Of a DNA stretch of 52,613 nt, positions 41,681 to 51,887 are shown in pieces. Where the stretch lies: the NCBI GenBank assembly GCA_017994195.1, contig JAGOLG010000002.1, positions 1 through 52,613 of the forward strand, written 5' to 3'. Every line of letters starts with the position of its first letter. Position 1 is the stretch's first letter. The notes below the pieces were generated by a model. That model was not told where the DNA came from. It ran no database searches and worked only from the letters and a program-made list of their open reading frames with translations. A program made the position numbers and the translations under genes. The stretch comes from Rhabdochlamydiaceae bacterium. Its GTDB lineage: Bacteria > Chlamydiota > Chlamydiia > Chlamydiales > Rhabdochlamydiaceae.

Positions 41681-44542
41681 ATGAAAGTTTTTGTTTCAAA
41701 CAAGCTCTCAAATCTAAGCAAAGCTCTACAGCAAGAGCTTTTCTCAAATATTGATAATCCTCTTGAGAAAAGGTGGGTGATCGTACCCAGCGAAGATGTT
41801 AAGCTCAGCCTTTATCTTGATTGGCTTCAAACTTCTACGGTCGTCACTGGGATTCAAACGATTACTTATAATGAACTCATACGTAAAATATTTCCTGAGC
41901 TCCCCTCTAAAACGGAGCTTGCCCTTCGCATTGAAACTGCTTTGGATGAAATGTCTGAATTAAAGACCTATCTAAAAGATGATAGTCCGATTCGCACAAT
42001 TGAACTTTCAATGGAATTAAGTTCTTTATTTTTAAAGTATCTCGAAAGGCCATCTTATGAGCTCTTAGAATGGATAGAGACCGAAGGATGGCAGCAAAAA
42101 CTTTGGAAAATGCTTTTTGGCGCTTCTCTTCCAACAGCCTTGGTGCGACCTCTAAGGGGACGCTTTTTCTTTTACCATACTTCTAGCATAGCTCCTTACC
42201 AGTGGGATGTTTTTTCCACTATGGACATCTCATGGTTCTTATTTTCTCCCAGCGAAATGTATACAGGAGATCTTGTGTCAGAGCGGCAGCAAGCGTTTCT
42301 TTTGCAGAGAGCCAAAACCGCTGCTCAAGACAGTCTCCGGGATTATTTTGAAGAAAACCCATCGCTTCTCTCTAATTGGATCGGCCATAGCCTACCGCTC
42401 TTTGATTTTCTGGAAGATGCAGAACGTGTAGAGCTATTTAAAAAGCCAGAAGAGTTATCCACGTTGCAAACACTTCAGCGCGAATGGTTCACCTTCGAAA
42501 AAGAAGAATCTACTCCTGATACATCGCTGCAGCTGCATTCGGCTCCAACACTCATGCGTGAAGTCGAAGTTGTTTGGGAAATCATTCAGAGGCTTCCTTT
42601 CAAGCCTCGTGAAATAGTTGTTCTTGCTCCCGATATCGACTCTTATGCCGCGACAATAGAATGGGTTTTTAAACAGCGTGGAGGCCCTTTTGATTATTCA
42701 ATTAAAGGGATACAGGCGCGTTCACACTCGCCTCTTCTACAAGGATTAGAGCTCCTGCTTTCTCTTCCCAGCCACCGATTTTCTTTTGAAGCATTTAAAA
42801 AGCTGCTTCTTTGCACTCCTTTCTTAAAACGATTTCAGCTGAGTGTTGAGGAAGCAAAAGAACTTGCTACGTGGATGACCGAGCTGCATTTAAGGTATGA
42901 TTTATCTGGACCTATAAACTCATGGAACGCCAGCCTTAAACGAGCAGTAGAAAGCCTTGTCTTGTCCGGTTCAATTGATTTTTCCGATACGCCTCTCATG
43001 AATCGTTGGATTGAAATGACGCTCTTATTCGAAAAAGAGTTAGAGCCTCTCTTGGACGGTAAGGAACGATCCGGAGAAGAGTGGGCCTCTTTAATCGAGG
43101 GGTGGATCAAAGCATTTTTTTCAACCGATGAAGAGGCAGACATTCTTAGATCGATTCTAGCAACCCTTCGAAGCGAGCGGGTTCAGGGACTATTTTCATA
43201 TGAAACGATTGAATATCACTTAAAGGCAGCCTTCAAAAACCCCTCTGGTTCCATGCACGCCTCTAATCCCGATACCGTCCGCTTTACATCCTTAAAGGAG
43301 GGGGCTATTATACCAGCAAAAGCCTTCATTTGCATGGGAATGCAAGCAGGCTCCTTTCCCCGCCTTGAGCCTCCTTCATCTCTCCCTCTTCTTAAAAGCC
43401 CCCATCGCAGTCTTGAAGATCGATATCTCCTTCTACAGGCCTTAGCCCATGCTGAAAAGCATGTTATCATGACGTATGTAAGGTGCCACCCCGATGATGG
43501 AAAAGAGGTGTCACCTTCACCTCTCATTCAGGAGCTGGAAAAAGACCGAGGCGGGCTAATGACGATTCACCATCCGCCCTCAGCGCTTGACCCCATTAAT
43601 TATCAGGCTTCAGGTTATAGAAGTTATTCTAAACTGCACTACAACCTTCTGTTCTCGAACAAAAAAACGGACACGCTGCTTCCGCTTACCTCTAATCCGA
43701 AAAAAAATATCGATTTGCGTATTTTAAAAAAATTAGCCCGCCACCCTGTGCAGTTTTACTTGGAAGAAGGATTAGGAATTCGTTTTCCCTGGAAAGAAAA
43801 GGATTCGGAATTTTTATTTTCCCCTCTTGAAATGCACCGCCTTAGAAAAGCCTCTCATAAATCAAGTCCAGACGAGCTGATCGATAACTTATCTAAAGAG
43901 GGCAAACTCCCGTCAGGGTCTTTTAAGTCTGTTGCACTTGAATCCATCCAAAAAGAGCTCCAAGACTATCAGTCTGCTCTTATGGAACTGAACGTCGATC
44001 CTAAAGGGATCTACTCGCTTGAGCTTTCTCCTCATGCACAAAAACTGACACAACTTTCGGAGGACTACTTTGTAGCGCCTGCATTAAAAATCACCCTTCC
44101 TTCCGGAGAAGATATTGAAATCCTAGGAGTGTTGGAAGATTTGACGCCCAAAGGTCTATTATTTCATGGAGATGAATCGTTAGAAGATCTCCTGAAAATT
44201 TGGCCCCTTTATGTTGCCGCGCAAAATATTTTAGGAAATATTCCGCTTCTTCTCACAAAAAAGAAAACAGCTCTTACTATTCCGTTAGACAATCCTCTAG
44301 AAACGCTGAAGCGCTATCTTGCCTACTTTCAGAAAAGTTTACAAAGCCCTTCGCCCCTTCTCCCGGCTTGGGGCCGCAGAATTTTTAAAGGAGACAAAAT
44401 TCCAGCAAGCACAGACGACACGATTCTTCTTTGGGCAAAGCAAAGAAACCTCTTGCCGCGCCTGGATAACTTGGACAACTGGGATAACTGGGTTGATGAA
44501 TGGAGATCGTCTTTACATGAGGCTCTGCATGAACTCATTTGA
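41681..44542 (+). CDS. recC: Exodeoxyribonuclease V gamma subunit RecC
   Basis: Non-catalytic subunit of RecBCD that holds the split strands and recognises the recombination hotspot. The 953 residues are shorter than E. coli RecC (1122), as expected in chlamydiae. RecC features include the N-terminal helicase-like core starting KVFVSNKLSNLSKALQQELF, the ELSSLFLKYLERP region, PREIVVLAPDIDSY (about 310-323), and the block with GMQAGSFPRLEPPSSL (about 549-564). The C-terminal nuclease-like fold is inactive. Its end overlaps recB by 14 bases. Confidence 0.92.
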   Translation: MKVFVSNKLSNLSKALQQELFSNIDNPLEKRWVIVPSEDVKLSLYLDWLQTSTVVTGIQTITYNELIRKIFPELPSKTELALRIETALDEMSELKTYLKDDSPIRTIELSMELSSLFLKYLERPSYELLEWIETEGWQQKLWKMLFGASLPTALVRPLRGRFFFYHTSSIAPYQWDVFSTMDISWFLFSPSEMYTGDLVSERQQAFLLQRAKTAAQDSLRDYFEENPSLLSNWIGHSLPLFDFLEDAERVELFKKPEELSTLQTLQREWFTFEKEESTPDTSLQLHSAPTLMREVEVVWEIIQRLPFKPREIVVLAPDIDSYAATIEWVFKQRGGPFDYSIKGIQARSHSPLLQGLELLLSLPSHRFSFEAFKKLLLCTPFLKRFQLSVEEAKELATWMTELHLRYDLSGPINSWNASLKRAVESLVLSGSIDFSDTPLMNRWIEMTLLFEKELEPLLDGKERSGEEWASLIEGWIKAFFSTDEEADILRSILATLRSERVQGLFSYETIEYHLKAAFKNPSGSMHASNPDTVRFTSLKEGAIIPAKAFICMGMQAGSFPRLEPPSSLPLLKSPHRSLEDRYLLLQALAHAEKHVIMTYVRCHPDDGKEVSPSPLIQELEKDRGGLMTIHHPPSALDPINYQASGYRSYSKLHYNLLFSNKKTDTLLPLTSNPKKNIDLRILKKLARHPVQFYLEEGLGIRFPWKEKDSEFLFSPLEMHRLRKASHKSSPDELIDNLSKEGKLPSGSFKSVALESIQKELQDYQSALMELNVDPKGIYSLELSPHAQKLTQLSEDYFVAPALKITLPSGEDIEILGVLEDLTPKGLLFHGDESLEDLLKIWPLYVAAQNILGNIPLLLTKKKTALTIPLDNPLETLKRYLAYFQKSLQSPSPLLPAWGRRIFKGDKIPASTDDTILLWAKQRNLLPRLDNLDNWDNWVDEWRSSLHEALHELI

Positions 44543-47456
44543 TATTCTCTCGAAAAAAACACTTCTTCAGCCTCGCCTCTTCTTAGAAGCCTCTGCCGGC
44601 ACCGGTAAAACATTTACCATCGAGCACTTGGTTGTAAGGCTTCTTGTGGAAACGCCACTGACCTTAGATGAGATCGTGATTGTCACTTTCACAAGGGCTG
44701 CCACCCGCGAGCTCAAAAGCAGAATACGTTCAAACCTCGAGTCAATTCTTCTGGGACAAACAGCGTTTGATTATTTGGAAGGCCTATCAGATGCTCAACG
44801 AGGAAAGATCGATGAGGCTCTCAAAAATTTTGAAGCCGCGCAAATTTTTACGATCCATGGATTCTGCTCCCATCTTTTGCAGCAGTTTGCCTTTGAAGCA
44901 GGAACAACACTCCATCTTTCTGAGTGGACGCGGGAAGAGCAGCTTTGGGAAGTTAAACAGTTTTTGCGCGGACAAGCATTTCTCTCTCCTGGACAGCTGA
45001 GCAAACTTCTTGGCTCTTATCGATTTGATATGAGCCGCCTAGAAGAGGCGCTTTTACGCTCGAGTGCAAAATCGCCTCCTCTTGAAAAACCGATTCCCTT
45101 CTTAAAAGAGACCCTGCCGTTTGCGCTAGCATCTGAATTTGAATCAGTCCGCTCTTCCTATAAAGGCATGACATCAGATCTGTTTTCATCCCAAGCGCAA
45201 GAACTAGAAAAAGCTCTTAATGAAGGAGCGATTTCTCCTGCTCTTTGGGACAAGTGGATTAAAGAGACCCCTTTCTTTTTAAAAAACTTGGATGACTCGC
45301 AGCTAAAAGTGCGCGCTAAGCTTAAATGCTCGCCTCAGCTTTCAAACTTAAGAGAGCTCATTCTTCCTGTTTTGGAGGCTGCGCAAAATCCTGATCATAT
45401 TTTCTTAAAGCTTTCATCTGCTTGGCATGCACACTACACCATCCTGTCTGAAAAACAGGGCAAAATAACACCTGATGATCTTTTAAAAACAGTTCACTCA
45501 AAGCTTCAAAGACCTTCTTTTGTCCACGCTGTGCGAAAAAAATATCAGACAGCCATTGTCGATGAATTTCAAGATACCGATCCGCTCCAATGGAATATTT
45601 TTAAAACGCTTTTTATGGACGACCCTCATAAATCTGTCTATTTGGTTGGAGACCCAAAACAATCGATTTATGCTTTCCGTCTTGCCGATATTTACACTTT
45701 CATAGAGGCTTCCCGCACTTTTAACATCGATCAAAAAGCTGTATTGCTTAAAAATTTTCGCTCGACTTCCGGACTCTTGCAAGAGATCAACCGGCTCTTA
45801 TGTCAAACAGCTTGGATGGATCTTCCAAAATTGGGACGCTCTCTCGATGTGCCAGAAGCCTTAGCTGCGCATGAAGGAGAAGGCCATTTATGTTTTATGG
45901 TGGCGCAAGGCGAAAAGGGGCGCTCTGCAAAATTCCCAACACAAGAGATCGAAGAAGATCAGCTCTTTCCATTCATTGTAGAAGAGATCCAAAAGAAAAA
46001 ACTCGATCCGTCCACCACCGCGATCCTTGTGAAAGATAGGTATCAAGCAGAGCGGATTAGAAATTTTTTAGCCCGATGGAAAATTCCGGCAACTCTTTAC
46101 CGCAGCGCTCCTTTAAGCAGCAGCCCTTTGATTGAGTATTTAGAGGAAATGGCAGATGCAACGCTTGAGCTTTCAAATTCTACAATCAAAAAACTTCTCT
46201 TAGGACCTTTTGCCTCCATTGCTCCTCAAGCGCTGACTCCCGAGCTTGTTTATCAATCTAAAGAAGTTCTGCAAAAGCTGCAGGGTCTTTGGATGGAAGA
46301 AGGTTTTGCAACATTTTTCGCCGCTTTTTTAAATACACGTTTAGGAGAAGAAACAACTCTTAAAACCTTCTATCAGCATAGCGGCACGCTCGATGACCTT
46401 TTAGAATTAACTCCAAAGATTTTATTCGTCCATCAGCCCTATGAGCTCAAACAGCTCTTAGCGGAAATCAAAATCTTTGAAACCCAAGACCGGCTCTCTC
46501 CAAATCCCACCGGTGTTCAGATCATGACAACGCATGCGAGCAAAGGACTCGAATTTGAAACGGTTTTTGCCCTCGGCCTTGGTTCACGCACCCCCGATCA
46601 AGAGCTTCCCGAAGAACTTCTCAAAGAACTCGATGCCGAAAAAATGAGGCAGCTCTATGTTGCCCTAACACGTGCTGAAAAGCGGCTTTACATTCCGATT
46701 GTCCAAGAGCTGCCCACCCCTGACTATTCCATAGGGGAAGGCTCGCCGATTGAAATCTTCTTATCGAAAGCAAATCCAGATCTGACCAACTTTACCCAAG
46801 AATTTTTAGCAAATCGGACATTTGACCTACAACTTCCTGAAAAATCAGAAAAGATTGAGCTTGAACCTCCAATTCCATTCCAAGATCCTTTCCCTTCGCG
46901 CTACATGCAATCGTTTTCTTCTCTAGTTAAAGAAAATTATATTCCCGCCAAAGGAGACCCTCTTGGAATCGAAGCGGGAGCGGAAACAGGTGTCATCATC
47001 CACCGCATCTTGGAAAGGTATTTCGATCAAGAAGGAGAACTTGATCTCATTGTTGCGCAAGAAATAAGAGGCACCAAACTCAGCGCTATGTCCCAGACGC
47101 TTTGCACAATGCTTCAAAAGACACTCTCCCTTTCTCTTGGAAATTTTTGCCTAAATGATATCTCACGGAATTCTGTTCAAACAGAGATGGAGTTTCTCTA
47201 TCCCTCTTCTCAAGGATGGCTGAAAGGTTATATCGATCTTTGCTTTGAGCATGAAGGACGGTTTTACGCCATCGATTGGAAAACCAATCTCTTAGAGAAT
47301 ACCGATGATACAACCGTTGCACAAGTTATGAAATCGCACGACTATTACCTTCAAGGAAAAATCTATTCCGAAGCGCTCCAGAGATATCTTCCTCTTGCAT
47401 CCTTTGGTGGAGTCTATTTTATTTTTATTAGAGGTCCCGCTTATGTCCTTGTTTAA
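44529..47456 (+). CDS. recB: Exodeoxyribonuclease V beta subunit RecB
   Basis: 3'-5' helicase and nuclease of RecBCD. 975 residues from ATG 44529, giving the normal N-terminus just before Walker A FLEASAGTGKTFT (Lys27). UvrD-type motifs follow: VTFTRAATRELKSR, AIVDEFQDTDPLQW, LVGDPKQSIYAFR and IMTTHASKGLEFETVFALG. The C-terminal nuclease domain is intact, with HRILERYF, GYIDLCF (Asp903) and AIDWKTN (Asp916, Lys918). The end overlaps recD by 14 bases, so the three subunits are probably produced by coupled translation. Confidence 0.95.
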   Translation: MNSFDILSKKTLLQPRLFLEASAGTGKTFTIEHLVVRLLVETPLTLDEIVIVTFTRAATRELKSRIRSNLESILLGQTAFDYLEGLSDAQRGKIDEALKNFEAAQIFTIHGFCSHLLQQFAFEAGTTLHLSEWTREEQLWEVKQFLRGQAFLSPGQLSKLLGSYRFDMSRLEEALLRSSAKSPPLEKPIPFLKETLPFALASEFESVRSSYKGMTSDLFSSQAQELEKALNEGAISPALWDKWIKETPFFLKNLDDSQLKVRAKLKCSPQLSNLRELILPVLEAAQNPDHIFLKLSSAWHAHYTILSEKQGKITPDDLLKTVHSKLQRPSFVHAVRKKYQTAIVDEFQDTDPLQWNIFKTLFMDDPHKSVYLVGDPKQSIYAFRLADIYTFIEASRTFNIDQKAVLLKNFRSTSGLLQEINRLLCQTAWMDLPKLGRSLDVPEALAAHEGEGHLCFMVAQGEKGRSAKFPTQEIEEDQLFPFIVEEIQKKKLDPSTTAILVKDRYQAERIRNFLARWKIPATLYRSAPLSSSPLIEYLEEMADATLELSNSTIKKLLLGPFASIAPQALTPELVYQSKEVLQKLQGLWMEEGFATFFAAFLNTRLGEETTLKTFYQHSGTLDDLLELTPKILFVHQPYELKQLLAEIKIFETQDRLSPNPTGVQIMTTHASKGLEFETVFALGLGSRTPDQELPEELLKELDAEKMRQLYVALTRAEKRLYIPIVQELPTPDYSIGEGSPIEIFLSKANPDLTNFTQEFLANRTFDLQLPEKSEKIELEPPIPFQDPFPSRYMQSFSSLVKENYIPAKGDPLGIEAGAETGVIIHRILERYFDQEGELDLIVAQEIRGTKLSAMSQTLCTMLQKTLSLSLGNFCLNDISRNSVQTEMEFLYPSSQGWLKGYIDLCFEHEGRFYAIDWKTNLLENTDDTTVAQVMKSHDYYLQGKIYSEALQRYLPLASFGGVYFIFIRGPAYVLV

Positions 47457-48786
47457 CGAACTTATCGAAGAAGGATTCTTAGAACCGATCGATCTCTACT
47501 TTGCAGATCTTCATGCTCCTGATACGCAAGAAAAAAGGGCCTTTCTCGCCGCAGTCATGCAAGCCGCAAGACAAGGTCATCTTTGCTTGGATTTACAGAT
47601 ACTGCAAGGACCAAGTTCTTGGACGGCTGCAGTTAAGTCAGGAATCACAACTTCTCCCTATTTAGTCGTGCATGATGATCTTGTGTATCTACAAAAAAAC
47701 TATCGCTACGAAACAGACGTGATAGAAGAGCTAAAAAAGCTCTTAGGAAGCTCACTACTAACCAAAATGAAAGCCAACCTAACTGATGATCAGCAAGCAG
47801 CTTTTGATCTTGTTAGATCTGAGCGCCTCTCCATCATTGAAGGGGGGCCTGGAACCGGAAAAACCTATCTTGTGACAGAACTCGTGAAAAGTTTTGGGAA
47901 TGAGGCTCGTATCATTCTAACTGCACCGACGGGAAAAGCAGCGGCTAGGCTCAAAGAGAAAAATCCAAAAGCGCACTGTGGAACGCTCCATTCCATTCTT
48001 GGAATCAAATCCGATCGAAATCTTGAAGAGCATCGCTCCTTTATTCAAGCCGATTTGATTGTGGTCGATGAGGCATCCATGATCGATGTAAAAATCATGC
48101 GCGCTCTTTTAAAAAGCATGAGGAGTGGCCAGCGCATCGTATTTTTAGGAGACGGCAATCAGCTTCCACCTGTTGAATCCGGCAGCCTTTTTAATGATTT
48201 GATCGATTTAGTGCCCACCGCTCATCTAAATAAGTCGCTTCGCTCCGATCGAAAAGAAGTGCTTGATCTGGCATCTTCAATTTTAAATGGAACTGCTCCG
48301 ATACCACAGGGACCTCTATCAATCGACCTTATTAAAAAATATGGATCTGCAACTATTCTCACGCCTCTTCGTGATGGACCCTGGGGGGTAAAATCACTCA
48401 ATCAACTCCTCCAAGGCTCAAGAAAAGAAACTCCGATCATCATTACACGCAATGATACTGAAACAGGGCTTTCAAATGGAGATACTGGAATTTTAATCTC
48501 TCCTACTGAAGCCTTCATTGATGGAAAAAAGTTCCCTCTTTCTGCGCTCCCGCCTTATGAGCTGGCCTATGCGCTCTCCATTCACAAAAGCCAAGGCAGT
48601 GAGTTTGACCATGTCGTTGTTCTCGTGCCTCCAGGCACAGAAGTATTCGGCAGAGAAGTGCTCTATACGGCTGTTACGCGAGCTAAAGAGTCGGTTATTT
48701 TACTTGGGGAAACGGATGTGATTGCTAAAACAGTTAAGAATTCGTCGTGCAGGCGATCAGGAATCAAAAAAAGATGGGCTCACTAG
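47443..48786 (+). CDS. recD: Exodeoxyribonuclease V alpha subunit RecD
   Basis: 5'-3' helicase subunit of RecBCD. 447 residues from ATG 47443 (MSLFNELIEEGFLEP), which is inside the end of recB. Walker A is EGGPGTGKTYL (Lys140), Walker B is LIVVDEASMID, motif III is LGDGNQLPPVESG, and the C-terminal motifs are YALSIHKSQGSEFDHVVV and LYTAVTRAKE. At 447 residues it is shorter than E. coli RecD (608) but has all helicase motifs. The last codons also encode a terminator for the opposite gene. Confidence 0.93.
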   Translation: MSLFNELIEEGFLEPIDLYFADLHAPDTQEKRAFLAAVMQAARQGHLCLDLQILQGPSSWTAAVKSGITTSPYLVVHDDLVYLQKNYRYETDVIEELKKLLGSSLLTKMKANLTDDQQAAFDLVRSERLSIIEGGPGTGKTYLVTELVKSFGNEARIILTAPTGKAAARLKEKNPKAHCGTLHSILGIKSDRNLEEHRSFIQADLIVVDEASMIDVKIMRALLKSMRSGQRIVFLGDGNQLPPVESGSLFNDLIDLVPTAHLNKSLRSDRKEVLDLASSILNGTAPIPQGPLSIDLIKKYGSATILTPLRDGPWGVKSLNQLLQGSRKETPIIITRNDTETGLSNGDTGILISPTEAFIDGKKFPLSALPPYELAYALSIHKSQGSEFDHVVVLVPPGTEVFGREVLYTAVTRAKESVILLGETDVIAKTVKNSSCRRSGIKKRWAH

Positions 48787-48795
48787 GAGCCCATC
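48766..48795 (-). terminator. Rho-independent terminator of rpsT inside the recD 3' end
   Basis: A 9-bp perfect stem, GATGGGCTC (48773-48781) with GAGCCCATC (48787-48795), and a 5-base loop that contains the recD stop. On the minus strand it is followed by seven U residues (48766-48772), the form of a strong terminator for rpsT. On the plus strand there is no U-run. Confidence 0.88.
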
Positions 48796-48799
48796 ATGA

Positions 48800-49090
48800 T
48801 TATTTAAGGCGTGCTGAAAGACGCGCTTTTGTGCGTGCAGCTTGATTGACTTTAAAACGGCCGGTTTTGACCCCTTTGTCGACTAAGCTGTAAACTTTAT
48901 TGAGCTCTGCTTGCTTTGCAGCTTTATCGCTTCCTGCAAGAGATTCTTCATAGGCGCGAACTGCAGTCCTCACCGTTGCTTTAAAGCCACGGTTTGCAAG
49001 ACGTTTTTTTGCGCTCTGCTTATCTCTTTTTTTTGCGGAAGAGATCTTTCCATTTTTTTTCTTTGCTGCTTCTTTCTTTTCTTCTGCCAT
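48800..49090 (-). CDS. rpsT: 30S ribosomal protein S20
   Basis: Binds 16S rRNA early in small-subunit assembly. 96 residues starting MAEEKKEAAKKKNGK from ATG 49090; a longer in-frame start at 49153 adds 21 residues that do not look ribosomal. S20 features are SSAKKRDKQSAKKRLANRG, the central KATVRTAVRAYEES helix and KGVKTGRFKVNQAARTKARL at the end. An AAGGAA ribosome-binding site lies upstream. It diverges from the DUF3592-like gene with 37 bases between. Confidence 0.96.
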   Translation of the reverse strand: MAEEKKEAAKKKNGKISSAKKRDKQSAKKRLANRGFKATVRTAVRAYEESLAGSDKAAKQAELNKVYSLVDKGVKTGRFKVNQAARTKARLSARLK

Positions 49091-49127
49091 AATATTGCAA
49101 GTTCCTTGTATTTTATTAGAGTATATT

Positions 49128-49586
49128 ATGGGTCCAGCCTGGTTTAAATTCAATATTTCTTATCCTTTGACGCTCTTGGGATCGATCCTCTTCTTATGTT
49201 TAGGTTCCATTGCAATGAGAGAATATTATTTATATCTGCGTCTCTCAGTGAGATTAGAAGCCTCTATAGATCATTGGAAGGTTATAAAAAAATCTTCATC
49301 TTCCTACCCCATCCAAGGCAGTTATCACTTTGAATTCCGAGGAAAAACCTTCCAAGGCACTTCCTCTTTAAGGCCTCCTTACCCCTTGAATCGCCCTTCG
49401 GCTCAAAAAATGATTGCCAATCTGGAACACTCGCGGAAGATCTGGATCGATCCTTACAATCCGACGATTTCCTCTCTAGAAAAAGTGCTCCCTATAAAGA
49501 AAATTGTTTATGCATTAATAACTCTTGGAATCACACTCTATTTTTGGTTTGTGGAAACAAGCTCTAAGATTCGAAGCCCTATATAA
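49128..49586 (+). CDS. DUF3592-like membrane protein
   Basis: 152 residues from ATG 49128. Two membrane helices (about 10-27, LTLLGSILFLCLGSIAM, and about 125-140, [16 protein letters not shown]) flank an extracytoplasmic domain of about 95 residues. That domain contains SYHFEFRGKTFQGTSS and KIWIDPYNPTISSLE, the pattern of DUF3592 proteins (a Y..y...G..y.g strand, then v.vyyNP..P..s.L). Function unknown. Its 3' end overlaps coiA by 49 bases on the opposite strand. Confidence 0.72.
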   Translation: MGPAWFKFNISYPLTLLGSILFLCLGSIAMREYYLYLRLSVRLEASIDHWKVIKKSSSSYPIQGSYHFEFRGKTFQGTSSLRPPYPLNRPSAQKMIANLEHSRKIWIDPYNPTISSLEKVLPIKKIVYALITLGITLYFWFVETSSKIRSPI

Positions 49587-50200
49587 TGAAGCCACCATTT
49601 CCAACCTTCCAGAGGACTATGCTGGTGAATGATTTTTTGAACCTCTTTCACCCCTAGAGTGGCGCAAGTGGTATGAATATCTCCTACAAAATGGAAAGGC
49701 CAGTTTCGGTCGGGCACTTTAATAAAGGGAATGCAGGGCTCTGAAATATTAACGGGAAGCGCTTCTCCTTTAAAATGCCGCTTTTTCCCTCGTATAACTT
49801 CGATTTGATCGTAGATGATTACCCCATTTGTAAAATAGGTCGGACAGCCGAACCTTAAAAACTTTTCTGCTGGAGAGACTTTAAAGCCGTTATAGAGTCC
49901 TTCATATAAAACCCAAACCACCTGATATCCTATAGAGGCATAATCGGTGCATCGATCAAGCGCTTCTTGGAGGGAAATAGGAGATATTTGAATTTCAAAA
50001 ACAATCTTTCTCTCTTCCCAGACTGCGTCAGCGCGCCGTTTCCCTAAACTTTTTTCCAGCTCTAAGGAAGGAATCTGTTTTTTCAGGTAGCCTTGGATCT
50101 CTTCATGTGCTACACTTTTTCCTAAACCACGACGGTTAATGTATTTTGTTTGTGTTAACATCTTGACAACAAGCCGTCTTAGAAAGAGAATCTTAATCAT
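49538..50200 (-). CDS. CoiA-like competence nuclease-domain protein
   Basis: 220 residues if started at ATG 50200; ATG 50161 (207 residues) is also possible, and neither has a good ribosome-binding site. The PD-(D/E)XK-type CoiA core is visible: [22 protein letters not shown] (about 58-79), with the Asp and E-x-Q of the family, then [16 protein letters not shown]. CoiA proteins act in natural transformation or recombination after DNA uptake; a role here is inference. The longer open frame beyond 50200 runs antisense into rpoD and is rejected. It diverges from rpoD with 3 bases between if 50200 is right. Confidence 0.8.
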   Translation of the reverse strand: MIKILFLRRLVVKMLTQTKYINRRGLGKSVAHEEIQGYLKKQIPSLELEKSLGKRRADAVWEERKIVFEIQISPISLQEALDRCTDYASIGYQVVWVLYEGLYNGFKVSPAEKFLRFGCPTYFTNGVIIYDQIEVIRGKKRHFKGEALPVNISEPCIPFIKVPDRNWPFHFVGDIHTTCATLGVKEVQKIIHQHSPLEGWKWWLHYIGLRILELVSTNQK

Positions 50201-50203
50201 CGC

Positions 50204-51868
50204 ATGAGTAAAGGAAATTTTTCTACCGTTTTTACGCAACAGCATCAGCAAAAGATTGAAGAGCTCGTCTCGCTTGCTAAAGAGCAAGGATATGTAACGT
50301 ACGAGGAGATCAATGAAATTTTGCCGATGAGCTTTGACTCGCCTGAGCAGATCGACCAGGTGCTCATTTTCTTGAGCGGCATGGACATCCAGATCTTGAA
50401 TCAGACAGAAGTTGAGCGGCAAAAAGAACGGAAAAAAGAAGCGAAAGAGATCGAAGGCCTTCCCAGAAAACCGGAAGGAACGTCTGATGACCCTGTTCGG
50501 ATGTATCTTAAAGAAATGGGCTCTGTCCCGCTTCTCACACGGGAAGAAGAAGTCGAGATTTCCAAACGAATTGAAAAAGCGCAAATACAGATCGAGCGGA
50601 TCATCATGCGTTTCCGCTATTCGACGCGCGAAGCTATTTCAATTGCAAATTATTTAATCACGACCAAAGAGCGGTTTGATAAAGTCATCTCTGAAAAAGA
50701 AGTCTCTGATAAAAATCATTTTTCCTCCGTACTCCCCAAGCTGGCCACTCTTCTCAAACAAGAAGATGCCATCTTAGAAACCTATCTGCTTCTGCTGCGC
50801 GATCCACTGCTTAAGAAAAACGATAAAGCAAAAATCCTTGAAGATATTGAAAAATGCCGCATCCGCACCCAAGCTTATCTAAGGCAGATGCACCTTCGCC
50901 ATAATATCATTGAAGACTTCTGCGAAGTCATTATGCGCGGCTACGATCGATTCTTATCTCTTGAAAAAGAGATGCAGGAACTCCAACCAAGAGCTGAAAA
51001 AAATAAATTTGCTGCCGCTAAACTTGTCGCCGTTCAACGCAAACTTTCTAAGCGAGAACTCGCTGCTGGCCGTTCTTTAGACGAATTTAAAAAAGACGTC
51101 CGCATGCTCCAGCGTTGGATGGATAAAAGCCAAGAAGCAAAGCGAGAGATGGTTGAATCGAACCTGCGCCTCGTGATCTCGATTGCAAAAAAGTATACGA
51201 ACCGCGGCCTTTCATTCTTAGATCTGATCCAAGAAGGAAACATGGGTCTTATGAAAGCGGTCGAAAAGTTCGAATACAGACGCGGCTATAAGTTCTCTAC
51301 CTATGCAACATGGTGGATCCGTCAAGCCGTTACTCGCGCAATTGCCGATCAAGCACGTACAATCCGTATTCCTGTACACATGATCGAGACTATCAATAAA
51401 GTTCTTCGTGGCGCAAAAAAACTCATGATGGAAACCGGTAGAGAGCCGACTCCGGAAGAGCTTGCCGTAGAGCTTGGACTGACTCCCGAGCGCATCCGAG
51501 AGATCTATAAAATTGCTCAGCATCCTATTTCTCTACAGGCAGAAGTCGGCGATGGCGGAGAAAGCCAATTTGGAGATTTCCTTGAAGACACCTCGACTGA
51601 ATCTCCTGCAGAAGCAACCGGCTATTCGATCCTCAAAGATAAAATGAACGAGGTCCTCTCAACGCTCACAGATCGAGAAAGAACCGTTCTTATCGAACGA
51701 TTCGGCCTTCTCGATGGCAAGCCAAAAACGCTTGAAGAAGTTGGACTAAGATTCAAAGTCACCCGCGAACGCGTCCGCCAGATCGAAGCCAAAGCGCTTC
51801 GCAAAATGCGCCACCCAACCCGCTCAAAACAACTCCAAGCATTCTTAGACCTTCTAGAAGGGGAATAA
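50204..51868 (+). CDS. rpoD: RNA polymerase primary sigma factor (sigma-66 / RpoD)
   Basis: Directs core polymerase to housekeeping promoters. The 554 residues are close to chlamydial sigma-66 (about 571). Region 1.1 is at 10-60. Region 1.2 reads [24 protein letters not shown] non-conserved domain runs from about 125 to 300. Region 2 holds [20 protein letters not shown] and [19 protein letters not shown], region 3 is [16 protein letters not shown], and region 4 is [16 protein letters not shown] to [19 protein letters not shown]. Its promoter must lie inside or beyond coiA, because the gap is only a few bases. Confidence 0.97.
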   Translation: MSKGNFSTVFTQQHQQKIEELVSLAKEQGYVTYEEINEILPMSFDSPEQIDQVLIFLSGMDIQILNQTEVERQKERKKEAKEIEGLPRKPEGTSDDPVRMYLKEMGSVPLLTREEEVEISKRIEKAQIQIERIIMRFRYSTREAISIANYLITTKERFDKVISEKEVSDKNHFSSVLPKLATLLKQEDAILETYLLLLRDPLLKKNDKAKILEDIEKCRIRTQAYLRQMHLRHNIIEDFCEVIMRGYDRFLSLEKEMQELQPRAEKNKFAAAKLVAVQRKLSKRELAAGRSLDEFKKDVRMLQRWMDKSQEAKREMVESNLRLVISIAKKYTNRGLSFLDLIQEGNMGLMKAVEKFEYRRGYKFSTYATWWIRQAVTRAIADQARTIRIPVHMIETINKVLRGAKKLMMETGREPTPEELAVELGLTPERIREIYKIAQHPISLQAEVGDGGESQFGDFLEDTSTESPAEATGYSILKDKMNEVLSTLTDRERTVLIERFGLLDGKPKTLEEVGLRFKVTRERVRQIEAKALRKMRHPTRSKQLQAFLDLLEGE

Positions 51869-51887
51869 GTTTTTGTAGGGATCTATT

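Noticed and set aside
43216-43527. Minus-strand frames of about 100 codons inside recC and tolB
   Set aside because: Antisense shadows of long well-supported genes, without ribosome-binding sites or domain similarity.
44319-44528. Extension of RecB by 70 residues upstream
   Set aside because: It lies entirely inside recC in another frame. The RecB Walker A region normally begins about 20 residues after the start, which fits ATG 44529.
50201-50584. N-terminal extension of the CoiA-like frame
   Set aside because: It is antisense to rpoD, rich in Phe/Leu/Arg as expected of an antisense frame, and has no family similarity.
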